From contig JACKEL010000011.1 in the NCBI GenBank assembly GCA_020632975.1, positions 124,001-188,000 on the forward strand: a DNA stretch of 64,000 nt, in the 5' to 3' direction. The notes beneath the pieces are model-generated. The model was given only the letters and a program-made list of their open reading frames with translations. It was not told the DNA's origin and did not search any database. The position numbers and the translations under genes are program-made. Source of the stretch: Myxococcales bacterium. Lineage in GTDB: Bacteria; Myxococcota_C; UBA6777. Below, piece after piece: positions 28,539 through 36,257 of this stretch; the stretch's first letter is position 1; each line of letters opens with the position of its first letter.

Positions 28539-28889
28539 TTAGCGCAACCACTGTGCGATCTGGCGTGCAAAGTCCGTCATCTCCAACGAAGGAGACTGTT
28601 GCGGTCCTGCCGCACAAAGATACAAACGCTGTCCACCCATCGAAAAGCTCGTGACTTGGAGAGAGAAGCCTTTATCGCGGGCTCCTTGGAGAACACCGTC
28701 TCGATCATCCCCAGAGACCTTTTGGACAAGCGGACTCACCGCGGCCAACCACTCGGGGTCGAGTTCTTGGCCACAAGACGCTAACAACAGACCATCTTCG
28801 TTGGCCAACGTTGCGACACGCACACCACACAAACCAGCGACTTCATTCATCTTTTCTTGAACACGTTGCCATACAGTAGAAAGAACCAT
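28539..28889 (-). CDS. Roadblock/LC7-like protein
   Basis: 116 aa from ATG 28889 (GGAGG 6 nt upstream). The pattern fits a Roadblock/LC7 domain: a first helix (VWQRVQEKMNEVAGLCGVR), strand VATLANEDGLLLASCG, helix with LDPEWLAAVSPLVQKV, then strands FSLQVTSFSMGGQRLYLCA. In myxobacteria such proteins (MglB-like) act with small GTPases in polarity, but no GTPase is next to it. The assignment is by fold pattern, not by a diagnostic residue. Confidence 0.55.
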   Translation of the reverse strand: MVLSTVWQRVQEKMNEVAGLCGVRVATLANEDGLLLASCGQELDPEWLAAVSPLVQKVSGDDRDGVLQGARDKGFSLQVTSFSMGGQRLYLCAAGPQQSPSLEMTDFARQIAQWLR

Positions 28890-29128
28890 CACACACCTCC
28901 AAGAAGATACGTTCACGCAGTGCGCTCATGACAAATCACAACACACCCAACAACCTCTAGCGTTAACAGCCCTTTCTCCGCCCGTCAAAAAAAGCCCCGC
29001 CCCCTCTCCCTTCTCCCAAAAGATACGCGTTGCTTTCGTGTGCTATGTGTCTTACCTTTGGGCTTGTGCGTTTCAAAGGCAGGAGGATATCAGGTTCTCT
29101 TTGCGAAACACACCAAACTTGGATCACC

Positions 29129-29155
29129 AAAAACGCCGAAAGGCGCCTTGTTTTT
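29129..29155 (+). terminator. Possible attenuator/terminator hairpin
   Basis: AAAAACGCC, GAAA tetraloop, GGCG, then CCTTGTTTTT. A 4-bp GC stem with A:T extension and a trailing T5. It lies immediately before the gene at 29170. The stem is short, so this is tentative. Confidence 0.3.
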
Positions 29156-29169
29156 AGATGGAGAAGCCG

Positions 29170-29787
29170 ATGAAAGGGACACTGCTGACACAACGTCATT
29201 TGGAAACCCTCGATATCATGAAAGATGTCTTACAAGAGAACTATCTCCATGTAGGACTCGAAAACTTTCGCGTCGAAGAACGCGGTCCCGACGACCAAAG
29301 CCAAGTCCTTGCGCAGATCCGTCTCTCGGACAGAGAAGACTTGGTGACGCTAGAAGGCCAAGGCTCGGGGGCTTTGCACGCATTTTTCGTTTCGCTGCGC
29401 GATCGATTGAGCGAAGAGTTCCCTTCCGTTGGGGCGATCCACTTTACCTCCACACGTGCTGAAAGCGTCCCCAACTCCAACCGAAATCACCCCACAGATG
29501 CAGAAGCAGAAGTCTATTTGACGATCCGTAACAGTTATGGCGACGAGCTTGAGTTTCGCAACCGCTCGCGAAGTTTGATGCGCGCCACCCTCGACTGCAT
29601 CATGGATGCTGTGGAATACTTCGCCAATAGCGAGAAAGCCTACATCCAGATCTACCGCGCTTTGGAACACTACCGTGAACAAGGCCGTAGCGACTTGATG
29701 GACAAGTACACCTCGCTGCTCAGCGCTGTTGTGCGAAACACCTCGTATGCAGAAGTGATCGAGCGCATCAAAAAAGGCAAAGCCTAA
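29170..29787 (+). CDS. Stand-alone LeuA-regulatory-domain-like protein
   Basis: 205 aa from ATG 29170 (GGAG 7 nt upstream); an ATG at 29158 is less well placed. The middle resembles the C-terminal allosteric domain of 2-isopropylmalate/citramalate synthase: TLEGQGSGALHAFFVSL (family G-x-G-x-G-P-x-x-A), TDAEAEVYLTIRNSYGDE (family D-A-x-A-x-V) and RNRSRSLMRATLDCIMDAVE. No catalytic TIM barrel is present. It may be a stand-alone small-molecule sensor. The C-terminal 60 residues are helical and charged. The family call is tentative. Confidence 0.45.
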   Translation: MKGTLLTQRHLETLDIMKDVLQENYLHVGLENFRVEERGPDDQSQVLAQIRLSDREDLVTLEGQGSGALHAFFVSLRDRLSEEFPSVGAIHFTSTRAESVPNSNRNHPTDAEAEVYLTIRNSYGDELEFRNRSRSLMRATLDCIMDAVEYFANSEKAYIQIYRALEHYREQGRSDLMDKYTSLLSAVVRNTSYAEVIERIKKGKA

Positions 29788-29958
29788 CGACCTTTGGTGG
29801 GCCAAGCACTCACAAGCCTCCTTCAGACAAGACAAAAACGACCGATTCATCGAATATTTGCACACATATCCTGAAACGATACATCTCCAAAGACCACGCA
29901 GGCTCGCCAGCGGACGACTTATTGCGAACCGCTCTCGTTCACAAGAAGGACTTGACGA

Positions 29959-30816
29959 TTGAAAGAGGTCTCTTTCCAAGAAACGTTTTTTTCCGCCCAT
30001 GATCAGTTGCGCCTCTACACGCGCACTTGGGGAGAAGCACGCAAAGGCGTGATCCTGTTTCTACACGGTTTGGGGGATCACCAAGGTACCGCACGTTACC
30101 TCATCCATACCCTCGTTCAACGCGGCTACTTGGTGACAGGCTACGACGCAAGAGGCCATGGACAAAGCCCAGGAAAACGCGGACACGTGATGGACTTTGA
30201 GGAGTATTGCCAAGATCTGCTCTTGTTCATCCAAGACGTTCAAAAGCGTTACCCAGATGTCCAATCGAGCGCATTGATGGGCTATGATCTGGGAGCCTTG
30301 GTGGGCCTGCGAACGCTCCAACAACACGGAAACCTCGGGCTGCAAACCTTTGTCGGCTTGAGCCCTTTGTTGCATCCCTCGATCACACGGCGCTCTCTCA
30401 AAAGCAACCTTTACCGCTTGGGCGGAAAAGTCGCTCCCACGTGGCGCATCGACTTGCCCTACGATGCAAGCGCACTATCCCATGACCTCGACATTATCGA
30501 TGATTTGAAACGCGATCCCTTGTGCTTTCGAGAGGTGACGACGCGGGCCCTTCGCGCGATCCAAGAGGCCGCTGCCCAAGCTCTGCTGCAAGCTCACCAA
30601 CTTCGCCTCCCCACACTCTTTCTCCAAGCTGGAGAAGACCGTGTGACCGACACCACAACACTTCAACGCTTTGCAGAGCGCACTTTGCCTCATATCCTTC
30701 GCGTCGCGGTGTATCCGGGTTATTACCATGCACTTCACAACGAAACCCCCGATCGCCGTGGCCCTGTGTTTGAAGATCTAATGAACTGGCTTGATGAGTC
30801 GCTTTTCCTCCCCTGA
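29959..30816 (+). CDS. Alpha/beta hydrolase, monoacylglycerol-lipase-like, with Asp at the nucleophile position
   Basis: 285 aa, TTG start 29959 with AAGGA about 8 nt upstream. The fold matches the serine aminopeptidase S33/monoacylglycerol lipase group: ILFLHGLGDHQGTARY (oxyanion HG), GYDARGHGQSPGKRGHV, and the late FLQAGEDRVTD (acid) and YPGYYHALHNE (His). The nucleophile elbow, normally GHSMGG, reads MGYDLGALVGL, so the Ser is Asp. Asp nucleophiles occur in haloalkane dehalogenases and epoxide hydrolases, but here the fold looks like the lipase group. It is either inactive or of changed chemistry. Confidence 0.8.
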   Translation: MKEVSFQETFFSAHDQLRLYTRTWGEARKGVILFLHGLGDHQGTARYLIHTLVQRGYLVTGYDARGHGQSPGKRGHVMDFEEYCQDLLLFIQDVQKRYPDVQSSALMGYDLGALVGLRTLQQHGNLGLQTFVGLSPLLHPSITRRSLKSNLYRLGGKVAPTWRIDLPYDASALSHDLDIIDDLKRDPLCFREVTTRALRAIQEAAAQALLQAHQLRLPTLFLQAGEDRVTDTTTLQRFAERTLPHILRVAVYPGYYHALHNETPDRRGPVFEDLMNWLDESLFLP

Positions 30817-30867
30817 GGACGGGCGAGATGACCCTAACCTTGTATACTTTTTGTATGGAGATCTGCG

Positions 30868-32526
30868 ATGTGTTTGTCTTCTTTACGTGCTTGGCTCCAC
30901 ATCGGCCTTTTTCTGGGTATCCTGTCCCAACAGACCCTTGTTTCGGCAGAAACCACAAAGCGTCGAACCTACAAACCTCCCACAGAAGACAAACGGCAAC
31001 CTGAGATCATCAAGGACGTCACGATCTCCACACCTGCCGTCCTCGAACTCAAGCAGTGGCTCAAAGGTTGGAGTCCTTCTTCTGAGCCTGCTTCGGGCAT
31101 CTACGCCATGAGCGAAGTGATCCGCACATACGTCGCCTTTCGCTATGCGAGAAAGTACGAGCGCGCTGCAAGCGAGCGACTTTGGAAGATGTACCTCGCT
31201 TTTGGAGCTTGGAACCCAAAAGAGCTTTACCAAAAGTTACGGCAAAAGAAGATCAACCCTCATCTCTCCATGAAGGTTGAAGAAGAACATGTCCAGATAT
31301 CTGCCCCCAAAGGCTCTTGGCAAAGAGGCTTGGGAAAAGGTGGGATGACACTTGATGTCCAACCACTCCCCAATATCCGCGGAAATCCACATCGACCCTT
31401 TCGCGTCAAAGCAACTGGCGCACTTGGCATCGCTCCTGTCCGCATCGCAGAGATCGATCGGCTCCTCCACGACTTTATGAAACGCGCACTTTCCCCAGAC
31501 CTCTCTGTCGAACCCAGCGCACGCGGCCCAAGACGCTACTTTCCCTCCATCAAAGAAACCCAGTCCCGCAAGATCGCTGACTGGCTCACCTCGCGTCTTC
31601 CCCGAACCACCGTCTTGATGGATCGCTACTTTGATATCCGCAGCGTCGTGACACCCATGTCCGAAGGTCGCTATAAACTCGACCTCAAGCTGTTCTGGCG
31701 CAACGAAAATATCAAAACCGATTACCCCTCTTGGTACAAAGCCCAGAAAAAGAATCGTGTGCGCGTCTTCTTTCAAGTTGAGTTCCTTGACTCCCTGTAT
31801 CGACGGTGGTTTACGCTGACATACAGCAACAAAAAGAATTACTACCGCGTCGAAGCTGTCGTCCACGCAGACGGTTTCCTCATGTGCGATGACTCTTGGA
31901 AACCGACCGTCGCCTCTGAACCTTGGCGCCCCACACACAAACTACAAAGCGAGTTCCTTACACGCACCCAACTCTTCTTCTCCTCCAACAATATCAACTT
32001 CGGCGTCAGCGATATCCTCTTCCGCTGGAAAGTCCGCCCACACAAAGATGGCGCTTCTCTTAACTTTGCTTTCAATCGCCCACCCCGCTTGCAGATCCAA
32101 GGCGGCCGTTTCTTGCGTTCACTCGCTCGCGTTGTCATCCCAGGCGGCGTCAGCGCCCTCTTTCAACGCCTGCTCACAGACATGACCAAAGGAGACGGCG
32201 GAAAAGGTATGCGCTTCCAACTCCGCTTGGTCGAAGGACCCAAATACGCAGACGTCCGCTATGACCTCCAATTCCCCGTCGTCCCCAACTCCGTTCTCAG
32301 TGCGGTTCTCTTGATGATCCCGGGGATGCTGACACGCACACCCCGCCGCGGCCGCAAACCACGACCACGACGCAAGGCCGCCCCCCGCAAACCCGCCAAA
32401 CCTAACCCCGTCCGCGCTCGATACCGACTGCGCCGCGTCTTGCCCGCCTTCTGGCAACGCGTCCTCTCCGCCATCGGCTACGACCTCCAAGACGCTCACC
32501 AAAAAGCACTTGACGAAAAACTCTGA
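30868..32526 (+). CDS. Secreted hypothetical protein
   Basis: 552 aa, ATG 30868 with GGAG 8 nt upstream. Signal peptide (LRAWLHIGLFLGILSQQTLV, cleavage near VSA-ET). The mature protein is basic and beta-rich in the second half (YKLDLKLFWRNENIK, RWFTLTYSNKKNYYRV) and ends with a Lys/Arg/Pro-rich patch (RRGRKPRPRRKAAPRKP). No known domain recognised. A periplasmic or outer-membrane protein of unknown role, 51 nt after the hydrolase, so probably co-transcribed. Confidence 0.6.
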   Translation: MCLSSLRAWLHIGLFLGILSQQTLVSAETTKRRTYKPPTEDKRQPEIIKDVTISTPAVLELKQWLKGWSPSSEPASGIYAMSEVIRTYVAFRYARKYERAASERLWKMYLAFGAWNPKELYQKLRQKKINPHLSMKVEEEHVQISAPKGSWQRGLGKGGMTLDVQPLPNIRGNPHRPFRVKATGALGIAPVRIAEIDRLLHDFMKRALSPDLSVEPSARGPRRYFPSIKETQSRKIADWLTSRLPRTTVLMDRYFDIRSVVTPMSEGRYKLDLKLFWRNENIKTDYPSWYKAQKKNRVRVFFQVEFLDSLYRRWFTLTYSNKKNYYRVEAVVHADGFLMCDDSWKPTVASEPWRPTHKLQSEFLTRTQLFFSSNNINFGVSDILFRWKVRPHKDGASLNFAFNRPPRLQIQGGRFLRSLARVVIPGGVSALFQRLLTDMTKGDGGKGMRFQLRLVEGPKYADVRYDLQFPVVPNSVLSAVLLMIPGMLTRTPRRGRKPRPRRKAAPRKPAKPNPVRARYRLRRVLPAFWQRVLSAIGYDLQDAHQKALDEKL

Positions 32527-32542
32527 CATCTAGATTCGAATC

Positions 32543-32692
32543 GGGATATCCGCGGAATGTTCGGGCGGGCACGGAGGCCCGCCCCGGATACAGGGATATC
32601 CACGGCATGTTCGGGCGGCCGCAGAGGGCCGCCCCGGATATATCGATATCCAATTTCATTCCAGGGGCGACCCTCCGTGCCCGCCCAAATCC
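32543..32692. repeat. REP-like palindromic elements, two direct copies plus one inverted
   Basis: Two 48-bp copies (32543-32590 and 32593-32640) share GGGATATCC, C/GGC/AATGTTCGGGCGG, and GCCCGCCCCGGATA / GCCGCCCCGGATA ends. Each holds a strong stem (GGGCGGGC...GCCCGCCC and GGGCGGCC...GGCCGCCC). From about 32661 the bases CCAGGGGCGACCCTCCGTGC and CCGCCC match the reverse complement of copy 1, giving a third, inverted copy. Position between two genes and stem-loop form fit REP/BIME-type extragenic elements. Confidence 0.8.
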
Positions 32693-32710
32693 TCCCCAAG
32701 CGCAGGCACC

Positions 32711-32763
32711 TTGACTTTTCATCAAAAAGAGAACACGTTCGCATACCCATAGAGAACACGTTC
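32711..32763 (+). promoter_or_regulatory. Putative operator region of the TetR fusion gene
   Basis: TTGACT at 32711-32716 is a possible -35. AGAGAACACGTTC occurs at 32728-32740 and again, identical, at 32751-32763, a 23-bp period (about two helix turns). Each copy contains GAAC-AC-GTTC, a short palindrome. The second copy ends 23 nt before the start codon. This is the expected place for binding of a self-regulating TetR protein. No clear -10 is visible between the copies. Confidence 0.55.
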
Positions 32764-32786
32764 ACTTTCAAAGAAAGGAGCCCATC

Positions 32787-34379
32787 ATGCGGGAGCGAAC
32801 TTCCAAAGGGCACCGCAGCGCATTGCGGATGTGGGAAGCGGCGATGGAGCTTTTCGGGGAGCGGGGATACGAAGCCACAACGATGAGGGAGATCTCGAAG
32901 CGTTCGGGATTTTCGTTGGGAGCGCTGTATCGACACTATCCAACCAAAGAAGCCTTTGCTTTGACGCTCTATGAACGGCTGACCACGGATCTTGAAGATG
33001 CGTTGTCTTCTTTGCCACAAGAGACGATCGCCTTGCGGTTTGAGGCACTGGTCCAAGCCAAGATGTCCTTGTTGGAGCCTCACCGCACAGCGCTCAAATC
33101 GTTGTTTGTGCACAGTTTTGACATGGGTGAGAGAGAGGGTCTGTCTTCGTGGACAGTGCGGATAAGAGCGCGTATGTTGGCGATCTTTCGCGTGGTTTTG
33201 CGAGGCGCCAAAGACAAGCCCAAAGAAGAGGACGTGGGGATCTGGAGTCGTTTTTTGTATGGTTTGCACTTGGGTTTGATCTTTGTGTGGGTCCAAGATC
33301 TCGATGAAGGCAAGACACTGGATCAGTCTGTTTCCTTGGCGGCTCAGATGGTCAAGATGACGCCTTTGGTCACGATCTTTCCGCAGGGGATGTCATTTTT
33401 TAAGGGGTTGGATCATCTCTTTGGTCGCTTGCTCCATACCACGAGCATCAAAGAGCCTGAAGATGCAGCCAAGCAAGTGCTTTCTTGCATCTTACGGCGT
33501 GGATGTATCCTTCCGTCACACGATGGCAAAGAGTCTCACATCGCCCCCATCGACCTACATCTATCGAAGATACAGCAGTTTATCGACGAGCAACAACCCA
33601 TCGAGTTGGCCTTGCAAGCTTTCCCTGCAAAGATCGCCAACGCGCAAAAAGTCCTTGGTAAACAACCAGATCGAGGAGAGTGGCTTTCGCTGCAAGCGTT
33701 GGATGCTTTGTGCGAAGAGATCGCGACGTATTACCCGCAAGGAGCGCGGATCATCCTTTGTCCAGACGGTCATGTCATCGGTGACTTGGTGCATCTCGAC
33801 GATGAGGATGTGGACGATTACCTCTCTTCTTTGGTGGAGATGTTACAGAGACTAGAAACCTCTTTTGAGATCTTCCAAATGCGCGATGCCTTCGGAGACA
33901 TCGCCCTCAAAGAAGCACGACAAAAACTGCTTCAAACCTACGCACGGACGCTTGAAGAGATCGAAGAAGAGGCCCAAGACTCAGCAACCTTTGCAGCGCA
34001 AGTAGATGGGATCTATCGGCTTTTATGCGAAGACGAGTGGGCGCGTTGCCCCAAAGAGAGCCACCCCCAACTCCTCAAACGCGTGCGCCCTTTGGCGTAT
34101 CAAGTGGCCCAACACACGGAAGCATGGGGGCGTTTGGTCTCGATGTGTTTTCCCCAAGCCTTGCGCCTAAGTCCCCAACCACAACCCAAACATGCGCCCA
34201 AGTTAGGGATCAGCCTTTTGGAAGCAGAAGATCTCTGGTCCACGGCTTGGAACAGTGTGGTCGTTGAGCGAGGCGGGAAACCGCGCTTGATGAAGCGAGC
34301 AGAAGCGGAGATCTTGGGGGGCGTGCTTGTCAAAGAGGATGGGCGTCCTTGGTGGATAGAGTTGCCGAGTGAGGCTTGA
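32787..34379 (+). CDS. TetR regulator fused to an isocyanide synthase (DIT1/PvcA) domain
   Basis: 530 aa, ATG 32787 with AAAGGAG 8 nt upstream. Residues 8-55 are a TetR helix-turn-helix (AAMELFGERGYEATTMREIS, SGFSLGALYRHYPTKEAF); helices to about 215 form the usual TetR ligand/dimer half. Residues about 222-528 match isocyanide synthases of the DIT1/PvcA family: VLSCILRRGCILP, AFPAKIANAQKVLG (279-291), PQGARIILCPDGHVIGDLV (317-335), DDEDV, AWGRLVSMCFPQALRLS, KLGISLL and LMKRAEAE. PvcA-type enzymes make an isonitrile from Tyr or Trp and ribulose 5-phosphate. One continuous frame joins both halves without a break. From memory, relatives have RLSIHPQ and TPWHGV where this has RLSPQPQ and TAWNSV, so catalysis is uncertain. 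No pvcB-like oxygenase is adjacent. Confidence 0.82.
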   Translation: MRERTSKGHRSALRMWEAAMELFGERGYEATTMREISKRSGFSLGALYRHYPTKEAFALTLYERLTTDLEDALSSLPQETIALRFEALVQAKMSLLEPHRTALKSLFVHSFDMGEREGLSSWTVRIRARMLAIFRVVLRGAKDKPKEEDVGIWSRFLYGLHLGLIFVWVQDLDEGKTLDQSVSLAAQMVKMTPLVTIFPQGMSFFKGLDHLFGRLLHTTSIKEPEDAAKQVLSCILRRGCILPSHDGKESHIAPIDLHLSKIQQFIDEQQPIELALQAFPAKIANAQKVLGKQPDRGEWLSLQALDALCEEIATYYPQGARIILCPDGHVIGDLVHLDDEDVDDYLSSLVEMLQRLETSFEIFQMRDAFGDIALKEARQKLLQTYARTLEEIEEEAQDSATFAAQVDGIYRLLCEDEWARCPKESHPQLLKRVRPLAYQVAQHTEAWGRLVSMCFPQALRLSPQPQPKHAPKLGISLLEAEDLWSTAWNSVVVERGGKPRLMKRAEAEILGGVLVKEDGRPWWIELPSEA

Positions 34380-34423
34380 GCGACAAGAGAAAACAAAAAC
34401 GATTTCAGCACCGCGATCTTGCG

Positions 34424-34452
34424 TTGACACAAGCAAGTTCGGATGTTAGCTT
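34424..34452 (+). promoter_or_regulatory. Probable cysS promoter
   Basis: TTGACA (34424-34429), 17-nt spacer, TAGCTT (34447-34452), about 170 nt before the cysS start. It resembles the promoter at 8456 in its TAGC -10 element. Confidence 0.5.
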
Positions 34453-34623
34453 CCCTCCCTTGTCTCACGACGCACACCCAAGAGGCTCTTGGCCCAAGCG
34501 CCCCTCTGGTTTTGAAAGCCAAAGGTCAGGGCATAAAAAGTCCTCGAACCTTGTTTGGCCCGTTGCGTCTTCCCCGAAGCATGTTCTGAGCGATCTATCC
34601 TTGTAGAATGGAGATCTTTTGCC

Positions 34624-36099
34624 ATGAGCTTGACCGTTTACAATAGTAAAACCCGCCAAAAGGAGCAGTTCGAACCTCTTCAACCCGGCAAAGTGTTGAT
34701 GTACGTTTGTGGGATCACTCCCTATGACTACTCACACATCGGTCACGCTCGATGTTACGTCGCTTTTGATGTGATCTATCGCTATCTCATGTATGCGGGT
34801 TTTGATGTGACTTATACCCGAAACTACACGGATATCGATGACAAGATCATCAAACGCGCGAATGAACGGGGTGTTGGAGCAGTCGAACTTGCGGCCGAGT
34901 TTATCGAAGCCTACAAAAAAGACATGAAAGCCCTCCATGTCCTCCCCGCCAACCACGAGCCCAAAGTCTCCGAAACCATCAAAGAGATCATCGAGATGGT
35001 CCAAACCATCGTCGAACGCGAGATGGCCTACGTTGTGGATGGCGACGTGTACTTCCGCATTGATAGCATGCACGACTACGGCAAGCTTTCAGGGCGCAAC
35101 ATCGAAGATCTGCGTTCGGGTGCTCGTGTCGAAGTGGATAGCCGCAAAGAAAATCCCCTCGACTTTGCCCTGTGGAAGTCTGCCAAACCAGGAGAGCCAT
35201 CTTGGGACTCGCCTTGGGGCCAAGGGCGTCCAGGTTGGCACATCGAGTGTTCTGCGATGAGCCAAAAGTTTCTCGGCGACCTCTTCGATATCCACGGCGG
35301 CGGAAAAGACCTACTCTTCCCCCACCACGAAAACGAAGTGGCCCAGTCTGAGGCTTGCACGGGTGGCAAAACCCACGTTCGTTACTGGCTCCACAATGGT
35401 TTCGTCAACATCGACAACGAGAAGATGTCCAAGTCGCTGGATAACTTCTTCACCATCCGAGAAGTGCTCAAGCTTTACCATCCAGAAACTCTGCGATTGT
35501 TCCTGTTGAACACACACTACCGCGGTCCAATCAACTACTCAGACAGCAATCTCAATGAAGCACGAAAGCGCCTCGACTACTTCTACGAGACACTGCGAAA
35601 AAGTCTGAAGACACTGGATCTGACTTGGGAAGCAGTGGAAGGCAAAGCGGAAGGCGACTTTGACAAGCACTTCTATTCAGAAAGCCCGCTGCGTTCGCGT
35701 TTTGTGGAAGCTTTGGACGACGACTTCAACGCGCCCAAAGCGATGGGCGAGATGAGCGATTTGTTTAGCCAACTCAACCAACTTGCAGACCGTGGTTTGG
35801 GCTTGGAACAAGATCTCAACGACCGTTTGTTGTTGGATGGTCTTCGTTATGTGAAAGAGTTTGCGCAAGTCTTTGGTGTTTGGCTCGAATCACCCGAAGC
35901 TTACTTGGCCACTCCCCAAGGCCAAAGCGCAGAAAATGCGTTGACGCCCGACAAGATCGAGGCTCTGCTTGTGGAGCGTCGAGAAGCGCGTGCAGCTCGT
36001 AATTTCCAACGCGCTGATGAGATCCGCAAGTTGCTTGCAGACAACAACATCGAGATCAAGGACGCTCCAGACGGAACGACTTGGAAATACGCAAGCTAA
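34624..36099 (+). CDS. cysS: Cysteinyl-tRNA synthetase
   Basis: 491 aa from ATG 34624. Class I synthetase: YVCGITPYDYSHIGHARCYV contains the zinc Cys and the HIGH motif; GWHIECSAMSQKFLG, DIHGGGKDLLFPHHENEVAQ and EKMSKSLDNF (KMSKS) follow. The anticodon-recognition DALR-type helical domain closes with RNFQRADEIRKLL. Slightly longer than the usual 460-470 aa. Aminoacylates tRNA-Cys; essential. Monocistronic, with a likely promoter at 34424. Confidence 0.96.
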   Translation: MSLTVYNSKTRQKEQFEPLQPGKVLMYVCGITPYDYSHIGHARCYVAFDVIYRYLMYAGFDVTYTRNYTDIDDKIIKRANERGVGAVELAAEFIEAYKKDMKALHVLPANHEPKVSETIKEIIEMVQTIVEREMAYVVDGDVYFRIDSMHDYGKLSGRNIEDLRSGARVEVDSRKENPLDFALWKSAKPGEPSWDSPWGQGRPGWHIECSAMSQKFLGDLFDIHGGGKDLLFPHHENEVAQSEACTGGKTHVRYWLHNGFVNIDNEKMSKSLDNFFTIREVLKLYHPETLRLFLLNTHYRGPINYSDSNLNEARKRLDYFYETLRKSLKTLDLTWEAVEGKAEGDFDKHFYSESPLRSRFVEALDDDFNAPKAMGEMSDLFSQLNQLADRGLGLEQDLNDRLLLDGLRYVKEFAQVFGVWLESPEAYLATPQGQSAENALTPDKIEALLVERREARAARNFQRADEIRKLLADNNIEIKDAPDGTTWKYAS

Positions 36100-36257
36100 T
36101 CCAACGCCTCCCCCTCCCTTTCGTCTTCAGGCGTCCCCTTCGATCACTTCCCCTACGGCTTTGTTTCGTGCTATGTAGTAAGCGCTTGTAAGAAACTCGC
36201 AAAAGAAACGTGAACCCTTTGTCTAGGTCTTTTGCATTTTTTGCTGTAGGCGGATCC

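Noticed and set aside
32787..34379. TetR-synthase joined only by a missed stop
   Set aside because: Not a favoured view: the linker region reads as normal protein, with no frame change or low-complexity join, and the synthase half has no start codon with a ribosome site of its own that I can see.
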